A stretch of DNA of 64,000 nucleotides from Candidatus Borrarchaeum yapensis (lineage in GTDB: Archaea > Asgardarchaeota > Sifarchaeia > Borrarchaeales > Borrarchaeaceae), in NCBI GenBank assembly GCA_016840515.1, contig JAEOSF010000017.1, forward strand, positions 1 to 64,000, read 5' to 3'. Shown here piece after piece: positions 1 to 7,760 of this stretch; position 1 is the first letter of the stretch, and each line of letters starts with the position of its first letter. Below the pieces are notes generated by a model. The model was given only the letters and a program-made list of their open reading frames with translations. It was not told where the DNA came from and did no database searches. Position numbers and translations under genes: made by a program.

Positions 1-80
1 ATGAAAAAAAATGTTAGACATTATTTAACAAAGAAAAGCATCATGGATAAGATAACAATTTGCAGAACAGAGGTTGGATC

Positions 81-626
81 ATGGAGAACACTCTACGCGG
101 TTTGTATATTGGAAGATTTCAACCTTTTCATAACGGACATCTTCAAGCCATAAAATATGTCTTAGAAAATGTAGACGAACTTATCATCGCAATAGGGTCG
201 ATTCAAGACAGTCATGAGATCAAGAATCCTTTTACAGCAGGAGAGCGTCATTATATGATACAAAGTGCTTTACTTGATGCAGGAATACCTCATAATAGAT
301 TTTACATTATATCGATCCCAGATATAGATCGAAATGCCGTATGGCTAGCACATGTGCGAACATTGTGTCCACCTTTCGAGATTGTTTATTCTAATAATCC
401 TCTAGTAGCTCGACTTACAAAGGAATATGGAGGATCTGCTAGATTGGCAACGATACCTTTTTTTAATCGGAAATCATATACAGCAACCGAAGTACGCAGA
501 AGAATTCTCGAAGGCGAAAACTGGGAAGAATTGGTTCCACAAGCAGTTATAAAAATTATACGCGAAATTAATGGAATAAAACGTATCCGTGATGTAGATG
601 CCAGTGAAGGAGATCTTTTCTATTAA
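81..626 (+). CDS. nadM: Nicotinamide-nucleotide adenylyltransferase, archaeal NadM type
   Basis: This enzyme transfers AMP from ATP to NMN to make NAD+ in the cytoplasm. The N-terminus shows the nucleotidyltransferase signature GRFQPFHNGH (about residues 11-20), whose HxGH histidines bind ATP phosphates. The second family motif, a Y-T-A-T-E-V-R-R stretch, lies near residue 155 and corresponds to ISSTxxR in relatives. The length of 181 residues is normal for archaeal NadM. I chose ATG 81 because GAGGT lies 5 nt upstream; an in-frame TTG at 60 is less likely. It reads away from the flavoprotein gene at 656-2056, whose 3' end faces it. Family assignment is firm. Confidence 0.93.
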   Translation: MENTLRGLYIGRFQPFHNGHLQAIKYVLENVDELIIAIGSIQDSHEIKNPFTAGERHYMIQSALLDAGIPHNRFYIISIPDIDRNAVWLAHVRTLCPPFEIVYSNNPLVARLTKEYGGSARLATIPFFNRKSYTATEVRRRILEGENWEELVPQAVIKIIREINGIKRIRDVDASEGDLFY

Positions 627-655
627 TTGCAGAAAATATCTATCAAAGATCTGAT

Positions 656-2056
656 TTAAGAAGATATTTTTGTCTCTATTCCTTCCTTATTTAGTATTCC
701 ACGAGCTGCAATTATTCCTGTAGCAGCAGCAGTGACAATACCTCCAGATAATCCAGCCCCATCACCTGCTACAAAAAGATTTGAAACTGGTGTTTCAAGT
801 TTTTGATCCACTTGAATCATGTTTGCATAAAATTTTATTTCAGGTGCATAAAGAAGGGTAGAACTGCTAGCAACTCCCGGTACAACATTATCTAGTTTGT
901 CTAGGCCTTCTAAAATATCAGTTACTATTCGATGAGGAAAAGCCATAGCTATATCTCCTGGCGTAACATGCAATAAAGTTGGTTTTACATTACTACGTCT
1001 TATCCTACCCCAGGTGCTTCTTCTCCATTGTTTTAAGTCTCCTAGCCTTTGTAAAAGCGGTTTTCCTCCTCCTAATGTTGTTGTAATAGCCGCAAGACTC
1101 TGTCCGTATGCGGTGGTATCTTCTATAGGTTCGGTTAAATTGACTCGAACCAAAAACGCAAAGTTTGTATTTTCACTTTTCTTAGAAAGCATTGCATGCC
1201 CATTGACACCTATTGTAGAATCATAAACTTCCTGAACGACAAATCCTCTAGCATTTGTACAAAACGTCCTTACGAAATCATCATACGTTTTTGAATAAAT
1301 ATGAAACTTTGGATCATAGTTTACTTCAATCACCGGATCCATGACAATTGCAGGCACTTCGACACGTACACCAACATCAATTGGTCCGTGTTTTATCGGG
1401 ATGTTCAGTTTTCTGACCTGATCTGCTAGCCAAGCGGCGCCGATTCTTCCTGGAGCAGCCAATATATAGTTGCATGAGATATCAGATCCGTCTTCTAACC
1501 CTAGTTTTCCCTGTTCAAGTTGAGTTACCTTTCTTTTAATCAGTAAATTGACTCCTTTCTTAATCAAATCTTCTTTAAAATTAGCAATAACACGTGGAGT
1601 ATTATCGGTCCCCATATGTCTCTGAGTTATAGGAACAAAACGAATTCCTGACGCAGCTGCTTTTCGGGCAAGATCTCTTACTTGTTCATCATCTGCAGTA
1701 TAAACATTTTGAGGAGCGCCATATCTAACAAATGCATCATCAACATGCCTTACCAAATCCCAACTCAATTCAGAACTATTAGTTAACTCCTCAAGGTTCC
1801 CACCAATATCTGGTCGCAGATTAAGAAGACCACTAGAGAGTGTACCTGCACCTCCTATACCACTCATTTGAGAACAAGGATTACATTTATCACAAACGCC
1901 TGTTATAGTAGTAGCAGGGCACTTTCTTTCGTCAATGTCACGCCCCATGTCAATCAATACTATTTTGAGCTTGCTTTTCTCAGCTAATTCCAATGCTGCA
2001 AACATTCCAGCAGGGCCAGCACCAATTATTACAACATCTGTCTGCAAAAACTTCAA
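656..2056 (-). CDS. FAD-dependent dehydrogenase, COG2509 family
   Basis: A 466-residue flavoprotein. The N-terminal Rossmann motif GAGPAGMFAA (about residues 12-21) binds FAD, and a second dinucleotide segment, VAGDGAGLSGGI, near residue 431 is the C-terminal FAD-binding signature. Four cysteines lie early (CPATT, CDKCNPC, about residues 46-62), a hallmark of the uncharacterised FAD-dependent dehydrogenases of COG2509. The substrate is unknown for the family. It ends tail-to-tail 29 nt from nadM. Its upstream side holds an A+T-rich promoter region and then a tRNA gene in the same orientation. Confidence 0.85.
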   Translation of the reverse strand: MKFLQTDVVIIGAGPAGMFAALELAEKSKLKIVLIDMGRDIDERKCPATTITGVCDKCNPCSQMSGIGGAGTLSSGLLNLRPDIGGNLEELTNSSELSWDLVRHVDDAFVRYGAPQNVYTADDEQVRDLARKAAASGIRFVPITQRHMGTDNTPRVIANFKEDLIKKGVNLLIKRKVTQLEQGKLGLEDGSDISCNYILAAPGRIGAAWLADQVRKLNIPIKHGPIDVGVRVEVPAIVMDPVIEVNYDPKFHIYSKTYDDFVRTFCTNARGFVVQEVYDSTIGVNGHAMLSKKSENTNFAFLVRVNLTEPIEDTTAYGQSLAAITTTLGGGKPLLQRLGDLKQWRRSTWGRIRRSNVKPTLLHVTPGDIAMAFPHRIVTDILEGLDKLDNVVPGVASSSTLLYAPEIKFYANMIQVDQKLETPVSNLFVAGDGAGLSGGIVTAAATGIIAARGILNKEGIETKISS

Positions 2057-2221
2057 CCCAAACTATCTTTGTCGAATATGTACATTTACTTCAAGAAGTC
2101 TAAAGTAAACCAGCTTATAAACAAGCTAACTAGATTTAAAGATTATGTTTTTGCAATATTATTCTAGAAAATAACTCAATGTTCCAAAAATATCAAGTTC
2201 ACGTTTGTTTGGAACGTATAA

Positions 2222-2389
2222 TGGCAGGGCGGTCGGGATTTTCACTTTCTTAGCAGTCCTAAGCAAGATTTGAACCCGAGAGTCGACTGAGAACCAATTT
2301 AGAGATTCTCTTTTCCGCTTATAATCACCTGATAGGCTATAACTTCGGTTCCGGAGACCGACGTCTTATCCTGGCTTGACCACCGCCCT
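2222..2389 (-). tRNA. tRNA-Arg (anticodon CCG) with two predicted non-canonical introns
   Basis: On the minus strand the acceptor stem AGGGCGG (2389-2383) pairs with CCGCCCT (2232-2226), followed by discriminator G and an encoded CCA. The D-arm is GTC/GAC. The anticodon arm is TCGGT-CTCCGGA-ACCGA with anticodon CCG and an uninterrupted loop, so there is no intron at 37/38. About 55 extra nt separate the anticodon stem from the T-stem (variable-loop position near 45/46). About 30 extra nt, with their own CTTAG/CTAAG hairpin, split the T-loop between TTCAAAT and CCCGA (near 59/60). Both extra segments are best read as bulge-helix-bulge introns. Exact splice points are not certain. Confidence 0.85.
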
Positions 2390-2444
2390 ATTTAATAACC
2401 TAAAGAACTCTGTTAACTCTTTAAAAAAAATAGGTATAGTGAGG

Positions 2445-3059
2445 TTATTGACTCAATACTTGACTCATGTCTTTAGCGGATACTAATGATTTAATACGAG
2501 TTACCACTCCGATATCAGTGTCCCATATACCGTCTATCCCTCTTAATCTCATTATGAAGTCCCATGCGCTTTGAATATCCATAGCAAAAAAATAAAATCC
2601 TATATCAAAGTCTGCTTGTTGAAAAGTGTAACCTAGGAATGCAGGTAAGACTGTGTCACTCATTGTAATTTTAGATAGTTCTTGATAGACCTCAATATCC
2701 TTTGTGGGTTCGATATCAAGTTTAACGGTGAAAAGAGGAAATTCAACAGCTGTATCTTGTGCCGAATATGAACTTTGGAAGTCTGCAAGACTGAATTGAG
2801 CTAACCCTTTAAAAGATGTAATTGGATAGACCATAATCTCGCGTATCTCTTTAATACTACGTATTCTCTTCAAAATGAAGTCATTTAGAGATTCTACATC
2901 TTGTGCCTTAATCATTATTTCAAGATCCGCTGTTTCAAAAATTTGTCCAATAAATAGTGGCATTACAGATTCTGTTTTTACTAAGTTTTTTAATAAACGT
3001 TCATAAGCGAGTTTATCAGAACCAGCTTCAACATCACACACTGCCATAAACAAGGTCAT
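2445..3059 (-). CDS. Protein with two Lrp/AsnC ligand-binding-like (RAM) domains, no HTH
   Basis: A 204-residue protein whose two halves have similar layout: a strand starting at the N-terminus (MTLFMAVCDVEAG), then helix and strands ending near residue 95, then a second unit from about 110 to 190. The pattern resembles the dimeric alpha/beta-barrel RAM domain of Lrp/AsnC regulators in tandem, without a DNA-binding domain. It could sense a small ligand, but no function can be assigned. Start at ATG 3059 is preferred because GGTGAT lies just upstream; a GTG at 3068 is possible. Transcribed divergently from the XRE-CBS regulator at 3397. Confidence 0.5.
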   Translation of the reverse strand: MTLFMAVCDVEAGSDKLAYERLLKNLVKTESVMPLFIGQIFETADLEIMIKAQDVESLNDFILKRIRSIKEIREIMVYPITSFKGLAQFSLADFQSSYSAQDTAVEFPLFTVKLDIEPTKDIEVYQELSKITMSDTVLPAFLGYTFQQADFDIGFYFFAMDIQSAWDFIMRLRGIDGIWDTDIGVVTRIKSLVSAKDMSQVLSQ

Positions 3060-3396
3060 AGTTATCACCCTAATTCATCAATATTTCTTGTATCCTCCTA
3101 AAAATCATTCTACTTTTTCTCTGATAAAGTTTAGTTTTATAACCACATCCCACAAAGACTTGTTAGGTAGTAGTTCACTAAGGAAAACTTCATTTAAAGG
3201 GAGAAAAGTGATGTATATATATATTTTCTGCTAGGTTTTTGGTGAATTTTCATCTATAAGTCAGTCTAACGAGTATATCAAAAACACAAGTATAATAACC
3301 TAGAAAAACTAATATAGATAGATCAAGTAAGAGAATAGTAAGGGAGCATTTCTTTTCTAAATTTTAAATGATGCATTTGACGGAGTAAGAAAATTG
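3060..3396. other. Intergenic region between divergent genes
   Basis: This 337-bp A+T-rich gap separates two divergent genes. The only clear element is a long TATA-like tract (TATATATATATTTT, about 3213-3226) which could serve a promoter in either direction. No small gene, tRNA or structured RNA was seen. Confidence 0.4.
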
Positions 3397-3981
3397 ATGC
3401 ACTTGCCATCACCAAAAGACATTCGCCGAATGCGTAAGCGCCTCAATCTTACACAAACAGATCTTGCTCAACGTGCTAATGTATCTCAATCACTAATAGC
3501 GCGGATAGAATCCGGATCTGTTGATCCGAGGCTTTCAACCTTAAAAAGGATCTTAGAGGCATTAGAAGCATCTACAAAGGAACAACGATACACAACTGCT
3601 GAGGATGTCATGTGTCAAACAATTGTTTCAATTGGACCAGAAGATCTCCTTGCACATGCAGCTGAACTTATGAGGGAAAATGGAGTATCTCAACTCCCAG
3701 TAATTGAAAAAGGTAATCAAATTGGAGCGATCCTGGAAACAGAAATTGTAAGTGAAATAATAGAATCCCCAAAGGCTCTTAATAAAAAAGTAAAAGAAGT
3801 GATGTTAGATAAATTACCTTCCGTTGATCCAAAAGCGAATGTGGATGAAGTCTACGAGTTGATTAAAAGAGGACATCCGGCAGTAGTAGTTGAACAGGAA
3901 GGAAATATTATAGGAATTATTACCAAGATTGACCTGATCAGTTACTATTTTAAATGGCCGCCTGTTGGACCTACACAATGA
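3397..3981 (+). CDS. XRE-type HTH regulator with paired CBS domains
   Basis: A 194-residue transcription regulator. Residues about 5-60 form a classical XRE helix-turn-helix (LNLTQTDLAQRANVSQSLIARIESG). Residues about 70-185 form two CBS motifs (DVMCQTIVSI... and VMLDKLPSVDPKANVDEVYELI...), a Bateman module that usually binds adenine nucleotides. HTH-CBS fusions are common in archaea and probably link transcription to energy charge. ATG 3397 is preferred over the adjacent TTG 3394. Upstream lies a TATA-rich intergenic region shared with the divergent RAM-domain gene, so joint regulation is possible. Confidence 0.8.
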   Translation: MHLPSPKDIRRMRKRLNLTQTDLAQRANVSQSLIARIESGSVDPRLSTLKRILEALEASTKEQRYTTAEDVMCQTIVSIGPEDLLAHAAELMRENGVSQLPVIEKGNQIGAILETEIVSEIIESPKALNKKVKEVMLDKLPSVDPKANVDEVYELIKRGHPAVVVEQEGNIIGIITKIDLISYYFKWPPVGPTQ

Positions 3982-4557
3982 ATGATGGTGCTGGCTTTTA
4001 TTTAGAATACTCGAAAACATGAATTTTTTTGAAATCTTCTCTTTAACTTTAGATGATTAAGTTCTACAATTTTTGTTTCACAGCATAATTGGTCCATTAG
4101 AAATTATCCTCATCTATAAAATAATGCGAGCGCGTTTGTATAAGGAGATATTAGATAGAAATAGTCGTTTTCTCCATTGATTAAGAAGAATAAGTACTGA
4201 CATAGAATGTTCACAAGTTATCAAGATAAGAAAATAGATTTATTCATTTCCATCAGAAATGCATAGGAGGGTGGGATTACCGAGAATTGATGCAAAACTA
4301 TTAATTTAACATAATTAAATCTTTATTATAGGTTAAAAAAAATACAAATAATCAGTTTAAAAGAACTTCACATCAGTTATGTTAACATGTTAAGTTGATG
4401 AAAACAGTAACTTTGCGAAACATCCTAAAAAACAAAGGAAAGACGTCAAAAGCACGATATCCCAAATTATAACTCAATATAGTAATACCCAGATAATAAA
4501 CTAACTTTTATTGACGATATTCACATATTCACATGTCATTATCAAGAGGAATCAAAA
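3982..4557. other. Long A+T-rich intergenic region, nothing recognised
   Basis: A 576-bp stretch without a supportable ORF. I looked for tRNA, C/D and H/ACA RNA signatures, terminators and gene fragments on both strands. The short GTTGATGA near 4394 has no matching D box. Nothing else stands out. Confidence 0.4.
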
Positions 4558-5013
4558 TTGCCTAAAGTCACTTTCAATGATCCAGAGACTGGAAAGCCTT
4601 TGATGACATTTGAAGCTGATACCCCAAATGGAATAAAGAAACTAATAGAACAAATCGAAAACTCTAATTTTAAGGATATTCTAGACAAATATCGTAATAA
4701 ACCTACAGAGGTACACGTGAAGACGCAAGAAAGTGCTATACAATTCTCTAATCTCACAGTAGTCGATAAAATGAAAATAATTTTAAATAAATTGGTAATT
4801 GGCTGGCACACATCTACTGAGATCAAAGAAGAATACGAGTTAGTATTTAATGAAGAAATCAAGCAGCAAACTATTTCAACAAACCTTTTAAGACTGTCAA
4901 AGCATGAAATTCTTGAAAGAAGACGCGTTGGAAAAATGTATGAATATAGAGTTGATAAGGAGAGATTAAGAGAGTCTTTTTCCGACGAAATCCTACTTTT
5001 ATCAGAACCCTGA
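4558..5013 (+). CDS. Hypothetical protein with C-terminal winged-helix-like segment
   Basis: A 151-residue protein starting at TTG 4558, supported by AGAGG 8 nt upstream. The N-terminal half (PKVTFNDPETGKPLMTFEAD) is a short beta region followed by a helix. The C-terminal part from about residue 85 (KLVIGWHTSTEIKEEYE ... QTISTNLLRLSKHEILERRRVGKMYEYRV) reads as a winged helix with the typical wing R-R-x-G-K-M-Y-E-Y. It is likely a DNA-binding regulator. It stands alone between two long non-coding stretches. No named family was recognised. Confidence 0.6.
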   Translation: MPKVTFNDPETGKPLMTFEADTPNGIKKLIEQIENSNFKDILDKYRNKPTEVHVKTQESAIQFSNLTVVDKMKIILNKLVIGWHTSTEIKEEYELVFNEEIKQQTISTNLLRLSKHEILERRRVGKMYEYRVDKERLRESFSDEILLLSEP

Positions 5014-5207
5014 ACCTCTGGTTTTTGTCGTTCCTCTTACCGATAAAATTCTAGATTTAAAGATGATAGATTTTAATATTTTTTGTCGTTTTATTAACAT
5101 CAACTATATTTTTATCGAGAATAAGGAAATCTTAAGTTAACTCTCCCCTTAAGTTCTTATCGAATATTTATGACGATATAAAAAGATTTTATGAGCAATG
5201 ATATATA

Positions 5208-5225
5208 TTAGAACATATGTTCTAA
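5208..5225. promoter_or_regulatory. Perfect 18-bp palindrome, operator candidate (copy 1)
   Basis: TTAGAACATATGTTCTAA is a perfect inverted repeat. It directly follows a TATA-like ATATATAT (5199-5207), a position from which a bound repressor would block transcription. A second imperfect copy lies 78 bp downstream. Confidence 0.5.
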
Positions 5226-5285
5226 GATAACTAGATACTATACTATACAACGCTTGCAGTAGAAACAAACGGGACTCTTTTTTCC

Positions 5286-5303
5286 TTGGAACACATGTTC
5301 TAA
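5286..5303. promoter_or_regulatory. Related 18-bp palindrome, operator candidate (copy 2)
   Basis: TTGGAACACATGTTCTAA matches the copy at 5208-5225 at 16 of 18 positions and keeps the AGAACA/TGTTCT half-site logic. Two copies at a fixed spacing suggest binding sites for one dimeric regulator. Confidence 0.45.
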
Positions 5304-5604
5304 CGTCTTCTACATCGCTCTATAGGTCCTTTCTTAAACTGACAAAAATATAAATCATAAAAAAACTTGTTAATCGCTATTTTATCCATAAATAAATTAT
5401 TTAAATTCCTTAAATACAAAATTATTTGTTTGTATCGGTGTAAAATATTTATTTATCGAGTTACCACATTTCCTGAACGTAAAAACACTTTAAGATTGTC
5501 TACTGGATTTATTCAAAATAATCGGGTTCTTGATCATCTTTTTTATATTAATAACATCCTTAAGACCATTGTTTTAAGAAATATGTGCTTGCATCAGAAA
5601 AGCA

Positions 5605-5627
5605 TCCACATACTTAATATACGTGGA
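5605..5627. promoter_or_regulatory. TATA box inside an inverted repeat, upstream of an HTH gene
   Basis: TCCAC and GTGGA half-sites (5605-5609 and 5623-5627) flank a TTAATATA element at 5614-5621. The TATA-like core lies about 57 bp before the HTH gene at 5678, so the palindrome could be the site through which that regulator controls its own promoter. Confidence 0.4.
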
Positions 5628-5677
5628 CTTTGAAATCTCTCATTGATCAGGTTAACTATTAACTTAGGAGGTCGTGA

Positions 5678-5998
5678 ATGGTGACACAGATTCCAGTAAA
5701 TGAACACGATAAAAAACATGATATGCGCCAAGACTTAAAACACTCGTCGAGTTCAGATTTCGAATATTTGGGTGGAGGAATAGTAAGCCCATCAATTTCT
5801 CTTGAAGAATATCTATTGAAAATATTGCAAGATGGCCCGATGACTCGGGGTGAACTTTCAGCTGCTACAGGTATTCCAAGAACCACTCTCTATGATACTT
5901 TAGTAAAACTAATCATGCAAGACAGAGTGGAAAAGTTTTCATCTAGTAAACGTAAACGAGGTCGGCCAAACGTTTATTATCGTTTAGTGTCTTCATGA
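5678..5998 (+). CDS. Small winged-helix transcription regulator
   Basis: A 106-residue protein. Residues about 45-105 form a winged helix: SLEEYLLKILQDGPMTRGELSAATGIPRTTLYDTL gives the HTH, and SSSKRKRGRPNVYYRLV is the basic wing. The first 40 residues are polar and probably disordered. Start is supported by GGAGG at 5666-5670. The last 22 bp overlap the 3' end of the opposite-strand gene. The upstream palindromes make autoregulation plausible. MarR/TrmB-like, exact family not determined. Confidence 0.75.
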   Translation: MVTQIPVNEHDKKHDMRQDLKHSSSSDFEYLGGGIVSPSISLEEYLLKILQDGPMTRGELSAATGIPRTTLYDTLVKLIMQDRVEKFSSSKRKRGRPNVYYRLVSS

Positions 5999-6315
5999 AC
6001 TATTGGATCGTTCGTCATAGTTTCTATATTGGTATCATAAAGGGGCACTTCTTGAGCGATTTTAAACGCTTTTGCAACGATAACATCTGAATAACTCTGA
6101 AAATATGCTTTCAGTCTATCAAGATCCTCTTCTGGCACAAGAATGGCACTTTCACCTACTCTATAATAATTGCTAAGATCGTCTAATAATCCATATTTTC
6201 GTTGACGCTTTCTGCCGCTTTTGGTATCCCACTCATAATAATATCCATACAATCCTTTTGTAAACTGGATTCTTCGGGGATTCTTCTGCATGCCCTTTCG
6301 CATGTCATAGATCAT
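5977..6315 (-). CDS. Conserved-looking hypothetical protein, basic
   Basis: A protein of about 112 residues with a basic, aromatic middle (RRIQFTKGLYGYYYEWDT, then KSGRKRQRKYGLLDDL) and an acidic C-terminal tail. The pattern resembles small nucleic-acid-binding proteins, but no family was recognised. The start is uncertain: ATG 6315, ATG 6303 or a GTG at 6336 are all possible, and the G-rich run just upstream (near 6340) does not sit at a normal distance from any ATG. It overlaps the HTH gene tail-to-tail. Confidence 0.5.
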   Translation of the reverse strand: MIYDMRKGMQKNPRRIQFTKGLYGYYYEWDTKSGRKRQRKYGLLDDLSNYYRVGESAILVPEEDLDRLKAYFQSYSDVIVAKAFKIAQEVPLYDTNIETMTNDPIVHEDTKR

Positions 6316-6511
6316 CAGAACAGAAAAGATTAGCACCCCCTATTATGAAAACCATTGTAGAGAAATAATATTGGACTAAGTTATGATTAAAGATTTTCGT
6401 AAATTGAAGTATTATCGAGATATCTAATTACATGGGATCAATATATATAAGAAATACCGATAGTTCTTATAGAGATTAGTTAGCCTGAATTTTCAAATAA
6501 AGGGGGCATAA

Positions 6512-7759
6512 ATGATGGACCGACAGTCCACAGTTGACGCAATGATTGATAAGCATATGGAAGCTGCGCCCCAGATCTTTAAGAATAGGGACGCTCTTAG
6601 TATTCATTATGTACCAGATGAACTTCCACATCGCGAAAAACACCTAGAAAAAATGGTGTCTATCCTTGTAACCGCGCTAAAAGGAGGCATGCCTTCTAAT
6701 GTCTTCATATATGGAAAGACCGGGACTGGAAAGACTGCGGCTGCCAAATTAGTCTTAAGATCGCTAGTATCCAAAGGAAGAGAAAAAAGTATTCCTCTTA
6801 TCAACGCATATATTAATTGTAATCAGATCAACACAAATTATCGAGTATTAGCTCGTCTCTGTGAGGAGATTGGAATCAACGTTCCCTTCACAGGACTCCC
6901 AACCGATGAAGTCTATTCAAGATTTAGAGAAGGATTAGATACAACTGAACAACTATTGATTCTTATTTTGGATGAAGTAGACAAACTTGTCAATAGGAGT
7001 GGAAATGACGTCTTATATGACCTTACTCGAATGAAGGTAGATTTGAAGAGGGCTGGAGTAAGTTTAATTGGGATTACAAATGATCTTAAATTTAAGGAAC
7101 AATTAGATCCTAGGGTATTAAGCAGTTTAAGTGAAGAAGAACTTTTTTTTGCTCCTTATAAAGCCATCGAATTACAAAGAATTCTGAGTGTGCGAGCAAA
7201 GAGGGCATTTCATCCAGGTGTGTTAGATTATGGTGTCATTAATCTATGTTCAGCAATTGCGGCAAGGGAACATGGAGATGCTAGGCGCGCGCTTGATTTA
7301 TTGAGGGTTAGTGGAGAGTTTGCTGAACGTCAAAAACTTAACAAGGTAACTGAAGAATTAGTAAAACAAGCAAGAAAGCGTATTGAGCAGGCCACTGTTG
7401 AAAAATTTCTAAAAACACTTCCAATTCAGTCTAAGACGGTTTTACATTGCATTTATTTGTTAGAGGTTAATGGACAGAAAGAGATTTTTAGTGGTGACGT
7501 ATATGATGTATATGCCGAAATTTGTGGGATTGTAGGCCTAGATAGATTGACACAACGACGAATTAGCGATTTTATTAATGAACTCATTATGCATGGAATT
7601 ATCGCCGCACAGGAAATAAGCCGTGGACGATATGGGCGCACTAGAAGAATACAATTAAGTGTCAACCCAGATCAGATAAAAAGCATACTTGTAGATGAGG
7701 ATAAAACTGGTAGATTTAAACAATTAATTGACTTCGTACCTACTTTACTTCGCCCATAG
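6512..7759 (+). CDS. cdc6: Orc1/Cdc6 replication initiator
   Basis: The origin-recognition and helicase-loading AAA+ protein of archaea, 415 residues. Walker A is GKTGTGKT (about 69-76), Walker B is LILILDEVD (about 151-159), and sensor 1 is IGITND (about 188). The C-terminal winged helix (about 310-405) includes YAEICGIVGLDRLTQRRISDFI. GGGGG lies 5 nt before ATG 6512. It converges on the gene for the polymerase D small subunit, an adjacency known from many archaea and often close to a replication origin. The 175-bp upstream region is A+T-rich; a TTTTCAAATAAAGGGGG string just before the start faintly recalls the G-run end of an ORB element. Confidence 0.93.
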   Translation: MMDRQSTVDAMIDKHMEAAPQIFKNRDALSIHYVPDELPHREKHLEKMVSILVTALKGGMPSNVFIYGKTGTGKTAAAKLVLRSLVSKGREKSIPLINAYINCNQINTNYRVLARLCEEIGINVPFTGLPTDEVYSRFREGLDTTEQLLILILDEVDKLVNRSGNDVLYDLTRMKVDLKRAGVSLIGITNDLKFKEQLDPRVLSSLSEEELFFAPYKAIELQRILSVRAKRAFHPGVLDYGVINLCSAIAAREHGDARRALDLLRVSGEFAERQKLNKVTEELVKQARKRIEQATVEKFLKTLPIQSKTVLHCIYLLEVNGQKEIFSGDVYDVYAEICGIVGLDRLTQRRISDFINELIMHGIIAAQEISRGRYGRTRRIQLSVNPDQIKSILVDEDKTGRFKQLIDFVPTLLRP

Positions 7760-7760
7760 T

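Larger units (their letters stand above)
5014..5604. other. Intergenic region holding two related palindromes
   Basis: About 590 bp with no convincing gene. An 88-codon open frame at 5367-5633 has no ribosome binding site and a composition unlike a protein. The region does contain two copies of an 18-bp palindrome, listed separately. Confidence 0.4.

Noticed and set aside
1..60. ATG-started frame at the left edge
   Set aside because: It continues out of frame through nadM to a stop near 155 with no protein character; the edge probably holds only the tail of an upstream region.
5367..5633. 88-codon open frame, plus strand
   Set aside because: No ribosome binding site, Ile/Lys/Asn-rich from A+T-rich DNA, and it spans the palindrome region; no protein-like pattern.
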